64,000 nucleotides of DNA from Miscanthus floridulus (lineage: Eukaryota > Streptophyta > Magnoliopsida > Poales > Poaceae). Shown one piece after another: positions 11,743-22,192 of the stretch. Below the pieces are notes generated by a model, which saw only the letters and a list, made by a program, of their open reading frames with translations, did not search any database and was not told the origin of the DNA. The translations under genes and the position numbers were made by a program. The number at the start of each line of letters is the position of its first letter. The stretch's first letter is position 1. The stretch lies in assembly GCF_019320115.1 (NCBI RefSeq), contig NC_089587.1, positions 83,449,603 to 83,513,602 on the forward strand, read 5' to 3'.

Positions 11743-11992
11743 AGAGATACCTTTAGTCCCGGTTGGTGGCTCCAACCAGGACTAAAGGTCCCTCCCAACG
11801 GCTACTGCGCCAGACAGAGGTGGCAGGGACCTTTAGTCCCGGTTGGAGCCATCAACCAGGACTAAAGGTAGACTTTTACTCCCGGTTGGTAGCTCCAACC
11901 GGGACTAAAGGTCTCTGCCACCTCTGTCTCGCGCAGTAGCCGTTGGGAGGGACCTTTAGTCCCGGTTGGAGCCACCAACCGGGACTAAAGGT
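11743..11992. repeat. Large palindrome of CTTTAGTCCCGGTT hairpins
   Basis: Four short hairpins of the form CTTTAGTCCCGGTT...AACCGGGACTAAAG lie within 250 bp. The spacer after the first pair (GGTCCCTCCCAACGGCTACT, 11,787 on) recurs inverted at about 11,936-11,955. Two pairs therefore fold against the other two as one long stem. Transcripts would form a long dsRNA stem, a likely small-RNA source. Confidence 0.85.
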
Positions 11993-12926
11993 CCCCTTTA
12001 TATCCTGGCTGTCTCCTTCTTCCTCTCCGAACCCAAGCTCAGCACATTTTGAAGCTCACTGCACTAGTGTTCTTGCTTCCTCCCTCCATTGTTCCTCCAT
12101 CCATTCTTCGATTCCTCCGTCGATTTCTTCGATTCCTCCGTCGATTCTTTAGTTGTAAATGTTACCAATCTCATACTCTCATTTTTCACCATTGTCTTAT
12201 CTCATTTTGTTCACTATATATATATGGTTCTTTATTGTAGTTTTTTTTTCATTTGTAAGCAATTTGAGCTCAAAATCACTTCAAGCTTCCATATTTACAT
12301 GAAGGAAGGTTAAAGTAGCTATTAAAAACTAGTATTCGCCGTTCATTTGTAGCATGCATAGCACACTTCATTGTTTAGAGATATAGAGAATTTTAGAGTT
12401 TTTTTATTTTATTTGTTTATAAAATGAGAAATTTATAGTGTATTAAAAAATGAGTATAGGGACTAGTGCCTCCGACTGGTATGACAGATGCAATGCAAGG
12501 CCGTGCAATAGGAAGGAAATCCGTTCTCTTTTGACGATACGCCCGAACAGCCGGGCCTGACAGATTTGGTGGTTGAATGGGTCCGTCGACCGTCGCCGTG
12601 CGACTGTACGACAAAGAACGGCATCGATCGACCATAGTATTTTATTGTCCGGAGTCCGGTCCGGGGTGCAATGCAACGCAATGACAATTGAAAATGCGTT
12701 GCTAGGTCAAAATATGGTGATTTCTATGGACTCCGCGACTAAACATTTTATTTTAACTTTTTATGAAATGAAAAACTTAGAAAATAGTTAGAAAATTATA
12801 GAAAATCCGTACTAGTTGAACTTGTGGACCGTGTTCAGCTCGGCGAGCATGTTCTCTGCCGAGCGGTAACGAACATCTTTATTAATTAAACATATAGCTT
12901 TCACCGAATCACCAGATTGTATGACA

Positions 12927-13102
12927 AATCTTTTTCTCGTAAAGTGGTTTCTGAGGCAGGAACAGGGGAACAACTACTGTGGTTACTATGTTTGCAAGTT
13001 TATCAAAGAGCTCTCCCAAAGAACTCCTACAGAGAGACTCAAAGTACGTTAAAAATACACTATATATTCATTTAATTATTATTATTGATTGTGTTACTAT
13101 GT

Positions 13103-13157
<55 letters not shown>

Positions 13158-13327
13158 CATATATTAATTTATTTTCCTTTAATTCAAACCTGTAGGCTCG
13201 ATGGTTGGAGGAAAAGGTCATACGACAAGACCAAATCAAAGCAATTCAAGAGTCTATAGCCGGATTTTTTAATGACCAGGTCATCGATTCCAAGGGCGAG
13301 TTCTACTTCGACCCAACACTGACATGA
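12927..13327 (+). pseudogene. C-terminal exons of a CACTA-borne Ulp1-like (C48) cysteine protease
   Basis: The first exon ends at 13,043 and reads QGNNYCGYYVCKFIKEL, the Gln and Cys-Gly motif of the C48/Ulp1 peptidase family. An intron at 13,044-13,195 has GTACGT at the donor and TGTAG at the acceptor. The second exon, 13,196-13,327, gives 43 residues (starting ARWLEEKVIRQD) and the stop TGA. Both exons are in phase 0 and join cleanly. Ulp1-like genes, which in the host cleave SUMO, are often carried by plant CACTA and MULE elements. The N-terminal exons, including the catalytic His and Asp, are missing, so it cannot work as a protease. The 5' limit of the first exon is not resolved. Confidence 0.7.
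13105..13150. repeat. (AT)n microsatellite in the intron of the protease remnant
   Basis: An uninterrupted TA/AT run of about 45 bp inside the intron 13,044-13,195. Confidence 0.95.
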
Positions 13328-13608
13328 AAGCCAAGCTAGAGGATGAGAGGAAACTTGTTATATCACAACAACTGTAATGCAATCTTTTGTAATATATGCA
13401 CATAAAATAATATAATGTAAAATACACATATGCATATATATATATATTTCTATGCTTGAATTGTGTGATTTAATATGTTCATTGTGCTTGAACCGAAACA
13501 TACTATACGCAGGTATAAATGTATTATTAGCAGCGTACAATACGACTTCGAAAACCTATTTTGGAAAGAAAACAAAAAAATGAAAAGAAAAGAAAAAAGA
13601 AAAAAAAA

Positions 13609-13840
13609 ACCTTTAGTCCCGGTTCGTATTACCAACCAGGACTAAAGGGTGCCGGCCTCGTTGCATGTCAGGAGGCACCTTTAGTCCCAGTTGGTGTTAC
13701 CCACCGGGACTAAAGGTCCCCCTTTAGTCCTGGTTCCTGACCCGGGACTAAAGGATCCCCCTTTAGTCCCGGATGCTTGCTCCCGGGTGAAGAACCGAGA
13801 CTAGAGGGGGTTCCCCACCGGGAGTAAAGACCGTCTCTGT
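13609..13840. repeat. Right subterminal hairpins of the CACTA element
   Basis: CCTTTAGTCCCGGTT with its inverted partner ACCAGGACTAAAGG, then two more such pairs, lie just inside the right end. They mirror those at 11,743-11,992. An A-rich tract precedes them. Confidence 0.8.
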
Positions 13841-13989
13841 ACCAATGAGGGCGATGTCATGAGTTCTCGGCATGCAGCACCTTCTGCTGCGCTGGTGCCA
13901 CTTGGAAGAGTAATTAAGCACTAGCTCCATATATGACGTCAATCAAGGAGAGAAGCGTTCACTGACTATAAACACCGTATATCATGCCC

Positions 13990-13997
13990 TATTTATA
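13990..13997 (+). promoter_or_regulatory. TATA box of the WAK pseudogene
   Basis: TATTTATA, about 100 bases before the ATG at 14,097. It lies in the AT-rich stretch 13,848-14,096, which reads like a normal plant promoter and leader and holds no other gene. Confidence 0.5.
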
Positions 13998-14096
13998 GAG
14001 GGCAGATGCATGAGTAGTGCTTAATTCCATAGCCAAACAAATTGAAGAGCCCTTAAATTAGTTTGTTAATTTACTTCTCCATTTGTGCTCACACAC

Positions 14097-14903
14097 ATGA
14101 ACAAGAAGGTAGTTAGTGGAAAAGCTGTATTAGCACTTGCTGCTTCTGTAGTGGCCATGTTGTTGCTGATGGTGATCCCGGCGTTTGGCGCCGCGGCAGT
14201 ACCACCAGCTGATGCGACAACAGCCACTTGGGTTGCTGGGCAGTAACAACTACTGAACCAGGAGCTGCGGCAACATCAGCATCCCCTACCGGTTCGGCAT
14301 GGACATGGAGACAGGCTGCTACCACGCCACCGGCTTCAACCTCACCTGCAACCAGTCCAAGCTGTTCCTCGGCGACGGAACCGTGCAGGTGCTGGAGATC
14401 TCTCTCGAAAACAGCACGGTGCGCATCAACAGCCCCGGCCTGCAGCTTCAGCATGATGGCAGTGGGCAGTGGCCTCACCACGAACACCACATGGGGGCTC
14501 GGGCTCCCACGGGACAGCCCCTACTTCCTGCTGTCGGAGTCGACAAGCATGCTCCAGGCGATAGGGTGCGACTTCGAGGTCAGCATCCGGGGGGTGTATA
14601 CGACTACTTGGTCATCAGTTCTTGCAAAAAGCTATCTGCCCGTCAATAACGCCCTATAGCGGTGGTTTCGGAAACGGCACCTGCGCTGGCGTTAGCTGCT
14701 GTCAGGCAAGGATCATTGTAGGCTACTCTTCCTACACCATTCAGACGAGGCTTCCTGGCGCTGGACCACCCCTTCGTCTTTATGTATACATAGTCGATCG
14801 GAGTTACGAATTCAACGTGGGCATGCTCTATTGGCAAGCTCCTGTTCCTAAAGCGCTGCCGGCCACACTAGACAGGATAATTAGTAATTCATCATGTCCT
14901 TGA
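14097..14903 (+). pseudogene. Wall-associated kinase (WAK-like) extracellular domain, broken
   Basis: WAKs are plasma-membrane receptor kinases that bind cell-wall pectin. The ATG at 14,097 opens a signal peptide: a basic start (MNKK) followed by a hydrophobic core, with a stop at 14,244. The galacturonan-binding domain follows in a second frame (CGNISIPYRFGMD, then GFNLTC). A third frame carries TTNTTWGLGLPRDSPYFLLS from about 14,460. A further frame carries FGNGTCAGVSCCQ and the block up to SNSSCP, with a stop at 14,901-14,903. The gene is thus shifted at least three times. EGF-like, membrane and kinase parts are absent; copia element D begins 28 bases later. It is the only host-gene relic I can identify in the window. 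Confidence 0.8.
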
Positions 14904-14930
14904 AATAAGACCACCGCCCCGGAGTGTCTC

Positions 14931-15385
14931 TGTTAGCCCCTGGATCACCGGTACAGGGTGAGTCGACCACTCACCACCGTTGTTGACCACGTACTGTTGT
15001 TGCCGACCAAACACTATGGCTAGAGGTAGAAGAAAGAAGGGAGAACAGAGTACACATAGCACAAGCACCAGCGTTGTCCAGAGCTCTGCAGAGGAGATGA
15101 CAAACTGAACTCGCTCTCTTTACTGAGTTGCAGTGGCAAACTATATATATAATTTTACCCATCTAATCCTAGTACATAGGCATGTCAGGCTACCATGCTG
15201 CTATAGTGACTAGATGTGACAGCAGGGCTGACTTTGACACATGCCCCTACTGTGGCTACAGTATGGCAGGAGAGCCATTTGGCGCCTATCCCTGCAGCTG
15301 CTATAGTGCAACAACAGGGAGCCCTTTTCGGCGCCGCCTGTCCCTAACGTCCGTTCACACAAGGGGAGCAGCAGATTACTTAATA
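14931..15385 (-). repeat. 3' LTR of copia fragment D
   Basis: Read on the minus strand it starts TATTAAGTAATC (a variant of TGTTAAG) after the purine-rich AGGATTAGGGGAAGAAT and ends CTAACA at 14,931. A CTATATATATA box lies inside. The start is uncertain by a few tens of bases, because another TGTTAG-like motif occurs at 15,349. Confidence 0.55.
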
Positions 15386-16550
15386 ATTCTTCCCCTAATC
15401 CTTCTACTAACCCTAGAACCCCCTCCATGCCGATCATCTTCTTCAGCTCCATGAGCCGAAGACGGCCGAACGGCTTGGTGAGGACGTCCGCGAGTTGCCG
15501 ACCAGTTTCGACAAACTCCATGATGATCTGTCCTCCATCGATATAGTCCCAGAGGAAGTTAAACTTGACATCGATGTGCTTGCTCCGGTCGTGGAGAACC
15601 GGATTCTTTGCGAGGGCGATGGCGGGCTGGTTGTCCACCATCAGTGCTGGTGGGTGAGCTTCCACACCGGTCAGCTTGCCCAGCAGCCAGCACAACCACA
15701 CAGCTTGGCACGCCGCTGTGGCCGCCACCACGTACTCGGCTTCGCATGTGGACAGCGCCACCAGCTTCTGTTTCAGCGACAGCCATGAGATTAGAGCCGA
15801 CCCGAGGAAGACGAGCACGCCAGAAGTGCTCCGCCGTCCGTCGATATCCCCCGCCATGTCTGCATCGCTGAACACAGTGAGCTGCAGCCTACTCCCGCTG
15901 GTCTTGGGGATGACGATCCCCTGATCTACCGTCCCCTTGACGTAGCGCAGCAGCCGCATCACTGCAGCCCAGTGATCCTCTCGGGGATCCTCTATGAAGC
16001 GGCTGACGTAGCCCACGACAAACGCAATATCCGGTCTCGTGTAGACTAGGTAGCGTAGACCACCGATGATGCTCTGGTAGAGTGTTGCATCTACCTTCGC
16101 CGCAGTACTAGCCTTTGTTAGCTTCAGCCGCTCCTCCATCGGAGTCACGCATGGCTTGCACTCAGCCATGCCGCTCCGCTCCAACAGCTTCGAGGCGTAT
16201 GCGCTCTGACCAAACATGAGCGCCTCCTTCCCCTATCTCACCTCGATGCCAAGGTTGTAGGAGAGCGTGTTGAGATCGCTCATTCGAAAATAAGGCGCCA
16301 TCTCGCGCTTGAAGCTATCGATGTCCTCCGCACGCGTGCCGGTGATGATCAAGTCGTCCACATACATGTCGACGACGAGCTCCTCCCTCCCTGTTGCCGT
16401 GTGTAGAGCGCGTGCTCGGTTGCGCACCTCATGAATCCAAGATCGCCCAGCATGGCGTCAAGCTTGGCATTACATGCTCGTGGGGCCTGCCACAGCCCAT
16501 AGAGGGCCTTGCGCAGTTGGAGCACTATCGGCGCAAAAACGTGTCGATGT
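15386..16550 (-). pseudogene. pol: Copia pol fragment: end of RT and RNase H
   Basis: Read on the minus strand this is the 3' part of a Ty1/copia polyprotein. The RT part has LRKALYGLWQAPRA (about 16,500) and YVDDLIITG (about 16,350). RNase H follows with VFSDADMAGDIDGRRSTSG, ALSTCEAEYVVAA, and DNQPAIALAKNP, ending in QLADVLTKPF. RNase H residues look intact here. One frameshift near 16,390 separates the RT pieces and a stop sits near 16,233. The protease, integrase and most of RT are missing. The sequence stops abruptly at about 16,550, where Tat LTR sequence begins. It differs clearly from the pol of element A, so it is another lineage. Confidence 0.85.
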
Positions 16551-16871
16551 GCCGAGCACACAGCAAGCCAGAAGGATATGCTTAGAATGAGCCCGGAGAC
16601 CCGCTTGGCTTCAATCGCAAGACCCGTCGACCCTGCGAAATCCTCCCGAGGCGTGCCACTCAATTTGACCTCCATTTGACAAGGAGAGAAAGTTTATTAG
16701 TAATTTAAGGGAGATCATGTCGGTCTTGCCCAGACAGTTCCAAGTGTGCCGCTTCGGGGGCAGCCAAATAGGAAAATTGACTAAATAGCCGATACGTGAG
16801 GAAATCGGCTGTTACGAATGGTAAAGCTTGCGGGTCACGATTGATTTTATGTTGACAAGTATAATGCACAC
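16551..16871 (-). repeat. E2 3' LTR, distal part (left of E1 insertion)
   Basis: This segment aligns to the first 200-300 bases of E1's LTR (cacacgcagcaagcc, gacaaggagagaaag, cagacagt) with many changes. It continues on the other side of E1 at 31,400. The outermost bases appear lost at the junction with copia fragment D. Confidence 0.75.
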
Positions 16872-18675
16872 TGTCGACACAGAATTTTTGTCCCGCGCCG
16901 AGGACACACGCAGCAAGCCGGAAGGGTCTGCTCGATGGAGCTGTAGATCCACCTAGCTTCAACGCAGGGGTGGTCGATCCTATGCACTCCTCCCGAGACG
17001 TGCCAGTCAATTTGACCCTGTAATTGACAAGGAGAGAAAGCTCATCAGTAATTAAGGGCAAAACTTGCTAGTATTGCCAGACAGTCCCGAATGTGCGGCT
17101 CTGAGAGCCGATATGAGAGGAGATCGACTAAACAGCCGATTCCAGCATATTCATGAGAATAAATCAGTTAAAAGCTCATTGGGTTGTATAAGAAGAATCG
17201 ATTATCATTCAAGATAAATGTTGTAATTTGAGCAGATATTAATCAATGGCAATAAGATGTCAACAATGATTGGTTTATGCTGAGCCAATGATTACAAGCA
17301 ACCGAACTCTTTTCATACAAAGAAACAATTCAACATCGCTTAACCGTTTAATAAAGATAAATCTAATGAACATATTAGATCTCATCTATCACTATGACTA
17401 GTGGGGCATGAGGCAGAATCATGCAGGCTGTAGAAATAACAATAGACTCGACGACTCTAACTCATTACTAATATCAGTGGGGCATGAGGCAGAATCATAC
17501 AGGCCGTAATACAATAATAAGATCATGGGGCTAACATATCTTTCAACCTATCTTTACTTCAATAGTCTCATGATGTGAACTGTTCGTGAAAGTACTCGAT
17601 ATCAGATAAAACAACTGATTCAGGCATAACACATAGTTAAAGTCATGCCTTATCAGGAATAGATCTATCAAATAACGATCCCCACTCTACGGTGCTAACA
17701 GTGGGGTGTTAGGCAGAATCACACAGGCCGTGATAATGGGTCATGGAACGATTCTCGCTAGCCAATAAATCTACTCAAGATGCAATATGCTTTAACCACA
17801 CGCTATGCACGATCAAGATTGACATAAAATAGTCGATAAAACGTAACTCATCGTTTTAAGGTATAGATTAGATCAGTTTCAGATTAACAAACGATGGACT
17901 AAGCAAGATATAAGGCCGATCCAGATCAATCCCAATCGGGCAGAGTGATATTGTTGTAATTTAGATAAATAATGAAAGAAATAAGCAATATCGGTAACTT
18001 AATGAATCTACCAAAGACTGCCATTCTATGGTAGAGCTGATAACTTAACCTTGATCTAGTTCATGCAGTGGGGGTCGACCGGATCAATGCAGCCATACTT
18101 GAACTAGGCAAGAGTCGATAACTAACTTATACTAGAGTCGCAGTGGAGGTCGACTGGATCGATGCAGCCGTACGAACAGAGGTATAAGCCATGATGATAC
18201 TTACAACAAGCAGTGGAGGTCAACCGGATCGATGCAGCCATACTTGCTGAAGAACACGCCAAGATCTACTCTACTCCTACTCCTAATGGGTGGCCAGAGT
18301 CGAAAAAGTAAATAACTTGTATATTGGATTGATTGTTGTTCTTTACAATAGCCGGGGTTTGATATTTATACCTAGGACCTGCGCATGACTCCTGTCTAAG
18401 CACGACTCATCACAATTTTTGACCCTAGAGAAAACATTCCTAATTTAAGATAACTTGGACTCTAATCTTTTCCTTTTTGTAGTGTCCAACATGTTTCGTC
18501 CTAGCACCGAACGTAGCCTTTGTCGTTATCCGCTGGCGCTATCTGAAGAAAGCCGATCCTAGTGCTACATTCGAATTAGCTAATTCCAATCTGCACATAA
18601 TTGCTTCCTTGATGACATGATCTCAGGAGCTTTTTTAAATCTCCGTGAGACTCCTTCCAAATTTTGGTGTAAACA
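16872..18675 (-). repeat. E1 3' LTR (1,804 bp)
   Basis: On the minus strand it begins TGTTTACACCAAAATTTGG and ends TGTCGACA. It matches 29,596-31,399 over its whole length; about 18 differences in the first 220 bases by eye, mostly transitions. It carries repeated modules around 17,400-17,720 and 18,066-18,235. Confidence 0.92.
17395..18240. repeat. Two interspersed module families inside the Tat LTR
   Basis: Module one, GTGGGGCATGAGGCAGAATC plus an AGGC(C/T)GTA tail, occurs near 17,402, 17,480 and 17,700. Module two, CAGTGG(G/A)GGTC(G/A)ACCGGATC followed by GATGCAGCC, occurs near 18,066, 18,139 and 18,211. Both recur in the other E1 LTR and, more diverged, in the E2 LTR. Possibly regulatory repeats in U3. 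Confidence 0.85.
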
Positions 18676-18700
18676 CATGCCCCCTAATTTTGGGATAAAA
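18676..18700 (-). other. Polypurine tract of E1
   Basis: On the minus strand AAAATTAGGGGGCATG abuts the LTR start. E2 has the same tract (AAAATTGGGGGGCATG) at 32,965-32,985. Confidence 0.7.
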
Positions 18701-19575
18701 GTAATTTTATTCCAAAATTATCATGTTTGTATCCCTGATTGGTTCACAGTCATAGGTAGAGAACCTTGATCTGGGGTCCTCTGTTTGTCGCTGCTTGCAT
18801 CCACTCGTGAGCCCATGCCTCAAAACTTTTTACAAGAGCGTCACTACTTCACGGGCACTTGGATACATCTTCTCGGGCCGGCTATAAAATGCCTATCCGA
18901 CCCCGGTGAGAGCAACTCAACAATTCAGCCATGTTTTCCTTTCATCTGCTCCCTCAGACGCTTCTAGTTCCGCCAGACCCTCCATGGTCCATTCTCTTGC
19001 TATGAAGATCTTGAGCGGTTAGAAGAATTCTTGTGCATAGGGTGATTGTGTCGCTCATTCTAGCGCCTTGTCGAGCAAGAGAATCAGCTACTGCGGCTAG
19101 AAGAAGTCTTGTGACATCACCTCTTCTCACCATGCTCGTAGAGCTGTTCTAGTGTTTGCAAGGGCTAAAATGTGTGGACACCTTTCCCTTGTTCATTCCA
19201 CCAAATGCCCGCCATGAAAGCCACATGCTTCTTTCCCACAGTTCACCAAGGAATTAGCTAGGCATCTGTTGGGCAGTCTTTCCCATTTTTCTGGCACAAT
19301 TCTATCAATAGGCCGCCATGATTTGGTTCCTGATGACCTTCGGCCTTCTGAGGGTTTGGACTCCCTTCAATCCAAAGAAATCTCGGTGGGTTGGTCTCCA
19401 GTCAATGTAAATTTTTGTATCCGCCCCATGATATTTTGTAATTCGGGGAAGCAATAAGTCCAAATTTGTTATCTCTTCGTTATCCGTCCCTTGAACTTTT
19501 GGAGCGTCCATCCGTTTTCATCCCTGCTTTTAGTTTTACACCCCCGATGAAGTCTATCTTCTCGCCTTCCCAGGT
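18701..19575 (+). other. Upstream region of the E1 antisense gene
   Basis: No ORF is convincing here. A TATAAAA box lies at 18,883-18,889 within GGCTATAAAATGCC, and E2 has the matching ACTATAAATGTC at 33,170. The block is conserved between E1 and E2 (33,000-33,875), so it may be a distal promoter and leader of the plus-strand gene that follows. Confidence 0.45.
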
Positions 19576-19583
19576 TATATATA
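19576..19583 (+). promoter_or_regulatory. TATA box of the E1 antisense gene, copy 1
   Basis: TATATATA 93 bases before the exon start at 19,666 and 100 before the ATG at 19,676. E2 keeps the same box at 33,876-33,883, followed by the same ACGGG. Confidence 0.6.
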
Positions 19584-19665
19584 CGGGACATGGCTCTGGA
19601 TCGAAAAACTACCGCTTCGTCTCAAATCTCCTGTATCCTTAGTATAGTTTCTGCTTTTTCCATAG

Positions 19666-20440
19666 GCTTGAGATTATGAAGAACAGCAATAGATTTGTTG
19701 TGGAGGCTCTCGATGGATCTGCTTCATCGCGCCAGTGCATCCTTCGTCAAGAGGGTGCACTTCGCGATGTTCCTATTATTTTAGAGCAATGGGCTGACTC
19801 CGCTCAGCCTTCGGGGTCATCCTCAGCACCAATTTGTCGCCAGCTTCCCCGCTATCTGAGGCAGCCAAGAGATGACGACGACTTGATCGCTTCCATCGAC
19901 CAGACCAGCGAGAAACTTGTCGACTGCCTCACTATTGCAGAGTCGGCTATGGCCATAGTTTAGGGCCGATCACCTCCTGAGGCCAACCTAGTGCAGGAGA
20001 GGCTAGCCAAGGCTGAAGCCATAATCGCTGGTGAGACATTTACCATAATTTTCTATGTCTTCTTAACTTTTGCCTCCAAGATCCTGATCACCTCTTTCTT
20101 AAATCCTTTAAATCTATCAGCTCAACTGGAAAGCCTTCGTTTAGCTGTGGACTATGCGATAGGATTTGTCAATGCCAGGGGCACCGTTCTAGTGGTTTGT
20201 TTGTATGACATCCCAAACCGCGTCAGAGAAGTTGCTCTTCATGGTGTTCATCATGGTGCTGCCATGGCGCTGACTGCTGCGCAAGTTCACTCTGGCCACG
20301 ATCTTTAGCTTCTTCCCCGTGGGGCTTCAGCCATCGGATACCCTAGAGATTATGAGCGCTTGGTTGAGGATTTCTCCAACACCACCTTTATCTCCTAGGC
20401 TGATGATATAATAGCCAAAGTGTTTTCAGGCCTGTAGTTT
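19666..20440 (+). pseudogene. E1 antisense gene (aORF), copy 1
   Basis: Transcribed opposite to gag and protease. The first visible exon follows an acceptor TTTTTCCATAG; ATG is at 19,676. It runs to a donor CTG|GTGAGA at 20,031. The intron 20,031-20,120 (90 bp) ends ATCTATCAG. The next exon continues in phase (AAQLESLRLAVDYAI) to REVALHGVHHGAAMALTAAQ. In-frame stops occur at 19,961 (TAG), at 20,306 and near 20,396. The predicted protein is acidic and helical and has no domain I can name with certainty. Antisense ORFs between pol and the 3' LTR are known for Tat elements such as Grande of Zea; whether this is the same family needs a search. Confidence 0.68.
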
Positions 20441-21349
20441 GTAATAGGTGATATTAGCAAACAATTCCTCTGTCTTGAGTGATTTTCTCTTTTTGTTTCA
20501 TACTTATATGCATTACTCTGTCCATGTTTGCTTTGCTCCTGCGTGCGATACACATTGTACCGGCTTTTACCCTTCTGGGTGTATTTTCGCACCAGAAGCG
20601 ATACCCTTCTGGTATCGGCTATTACAGTTGTCAACCGAGCAAATTGGTTGTCAAGTATTAATCCAAATGTTAGGGTAATATTCCTTCAAATATTCCCCAT
20701 TTGATTGCTCTGTTGAATTCTTCTTCTTCTCTCAGTGTTTCCAAAATGTACCAAGCGCACAACGCTTGATCCGATAAGGTTTCTCCCGATTAGGTGACCA
20801 TACCAGCTATCTTGCTTTTGTCCGTCGTAAGTACGTCTTTGAGAGCATCCCTAGATCAGTCGAAGAAGTAAAATAGATCTCAGGAGCTGATGCTATTCGG
20901 CTAGAAATATTGAGAGCGACCCATGATGTTTCAGACTTGAGATCTGCATGTCAACGCGTATCTTGTGTAGAATCGATAATACTCTCTGTTATTTAATTAC
21001 GCTTCTTTTTTCGGCTAAAGAGCTGATTTGATACAGCCGATCCTAGACTTCTAATCCAATCAAGTCTGAAAATACGACTTTTATTAAGAGAACCCTTCGA
21101 TTTTCTACCTTTAGTTGCTCAATGTCGTACTCCCATCAGCATTAGTGAAGTGGCACTTTGCCTTCCATTAATTGCGGTTGCCTTTTACACATCCTGAGGC
21201 ATCCACCTCTTTGCTTCAGGTCTTCAAATACCAGCCGGTGGTTTCAGCCTCGAACACATCTCCACTCATAACTGTTTCTTTGCTCTTCTCCGCCCACTGA
21301 AGTCCTATAGTGGTTTTCCTTTTCCCTTTCATAGATCCAATCATCTTTC
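20441..21349. other. E1 segment between antisense gene copies, with integrase relic
   Basis: The part to about 20,815 matches E2 34,770-35,150 and includes, on the minus strand, a remnant of the integrase C-terminus (WSPNREKPYRIKR). From 20,815 to 21,350 no homologue occurs elsewhere in the window and I see no gene, only an AT-rich stretch. This is the recombination zone where pol was lost. Confidence 0.6.
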
Positions 21350-22192
21350 ATGACCAGCGAAGACAACCGAGGCAAGCGCACGGCGAAGGAAATCCCAGAA
21401 GAAAATATACCGATGAACCAGCGTCTTAGACGCATGAGGTGAGATTGACATTTCTTGTTTATGATGATGAATAGTTCTGACTCGCCTATAGGTTATTGTG
21501 AATGACAGTCTCCGTCCTCTTCCCAAGGCCGGCGGGCCTTCTGATGCCACATCTTCTGTGCTGGCCTTGTCGTCGGATTCCTCCGACTCCTACAATGGCA
21601 ACGACGCTCGACGCTACCTTCATGAGTGGAGGATGGCTCAGAATCGCTATTTCGAGGCGACTTGGGAGAATGACCAACTGGAGATTCGCCTCGGGGTTTC
21701 TCAGGCCGCCCTTCATGCAGCTAAGGAGGAGGCCAGCGCCATCTGAGCGTGGCTAGCTGAGTCTAACGCTATGGTGACAGGTGAGATGATCTTCGGGGAT
21801 GTCTTCATTCTGATTTTTCACTGCCTTTATCTTGATAGTTCCCTTGTTTCTATGATCATCAGCCCTGACGATGCAGTTGGAGTCTCTCCAACTGGCGGCA
21901 AACATGGCTATAGATGCCATCAATGCGCGGGGTTCCCCTATCGCCGCTCGTCTCCAAGACATCTTGGCCCACGTTTAGGAGATTGCCCTCCATGGCGTTC
22001 GTCATGGTGCGGCGGTGGCGCTAACCGCGGCACAAGTCCAAACTAGGTACGAGCTCCACGCCATGGAGACCAGTTTCCCAATGGGCGATGGACCTAAGGA
22101 GCATGAGGACCTTCTTGAAGAATTCACCATGGCAGTGGAGGCCATAGTAAACATCACATCCGCTCAGGATGTGGTGAATAAGGTCTTTGATT
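21350..22192 (+). pseudogene. E1 antisense gene (aORF), copy 2
   Basis: A second related plus-strand gene in the same element. A short exon from ATG 21,350 (MTSEDNRGKRTAKE) ends at donor GAG|GTGAGA (21,439). The middle exon begins after CTATAG at 21,492 and is followed by intron 21,781-21,862 (GTGAGA...ATCATCAG). The last exon carries LTMQLESLQLAANMAIDAIN, EIALHGVRHGAAVALTAAQ and an acidic C-terminal tail ending near 22,192. The last two exons join in phase; exon 1 and exon 2 do not, so one base has probably been lost or gained. Stops TAG occur near 21,744 and in exon 3. The C-terminal part is shared with copy 1 and with E2; the middle exon differs, suggesting a different subfamily. Confidence 0.62.

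Larger units (their letters stand above)
11670..13847 (+). mobile_element. Non-autonomous CACTA DNA transposon with Ulp1-like gene remnant
   Basis: The left end reads TACTAGTAGAGAACAGTC, a one-base variant of a CACTA terminus. The right end, read on the other strand, starts CATTGGTACAGAGACGG. Both ends are flanked by the trinucleotide AGG (11,667-11,669 and 13,848-13,850), the 3-bp target duplication expected for CACTA. Subterminal CTTTAGTCCCGGTT repeats in inverted pairs at both ends are a common feature of grass DNA elements. Inside are the last two exons of a C48 peptidase-like gene, but no TNP2-type transposase, so the copy depends on others to move. Confidence 0.75.

Noticed and set aside
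13979..14096. WAK promoter as part of the CACTA element
   Set aside because: The right CACTA end and the AGG duplication at 13,848-13,850 place it outside the element.
14113..14490. Minus-strand ORF of 125 codons over the WAK fragment
   Set aside because: Antisense shadow of the WAK coding sequence.
15344..15349. CTAACG as the inner end of the copia D LTR
   Set aside because: No purine tract precedes it on the minus strand; the start at 15,385 follows AGGATTAGGGGAAGAAT and fits better.
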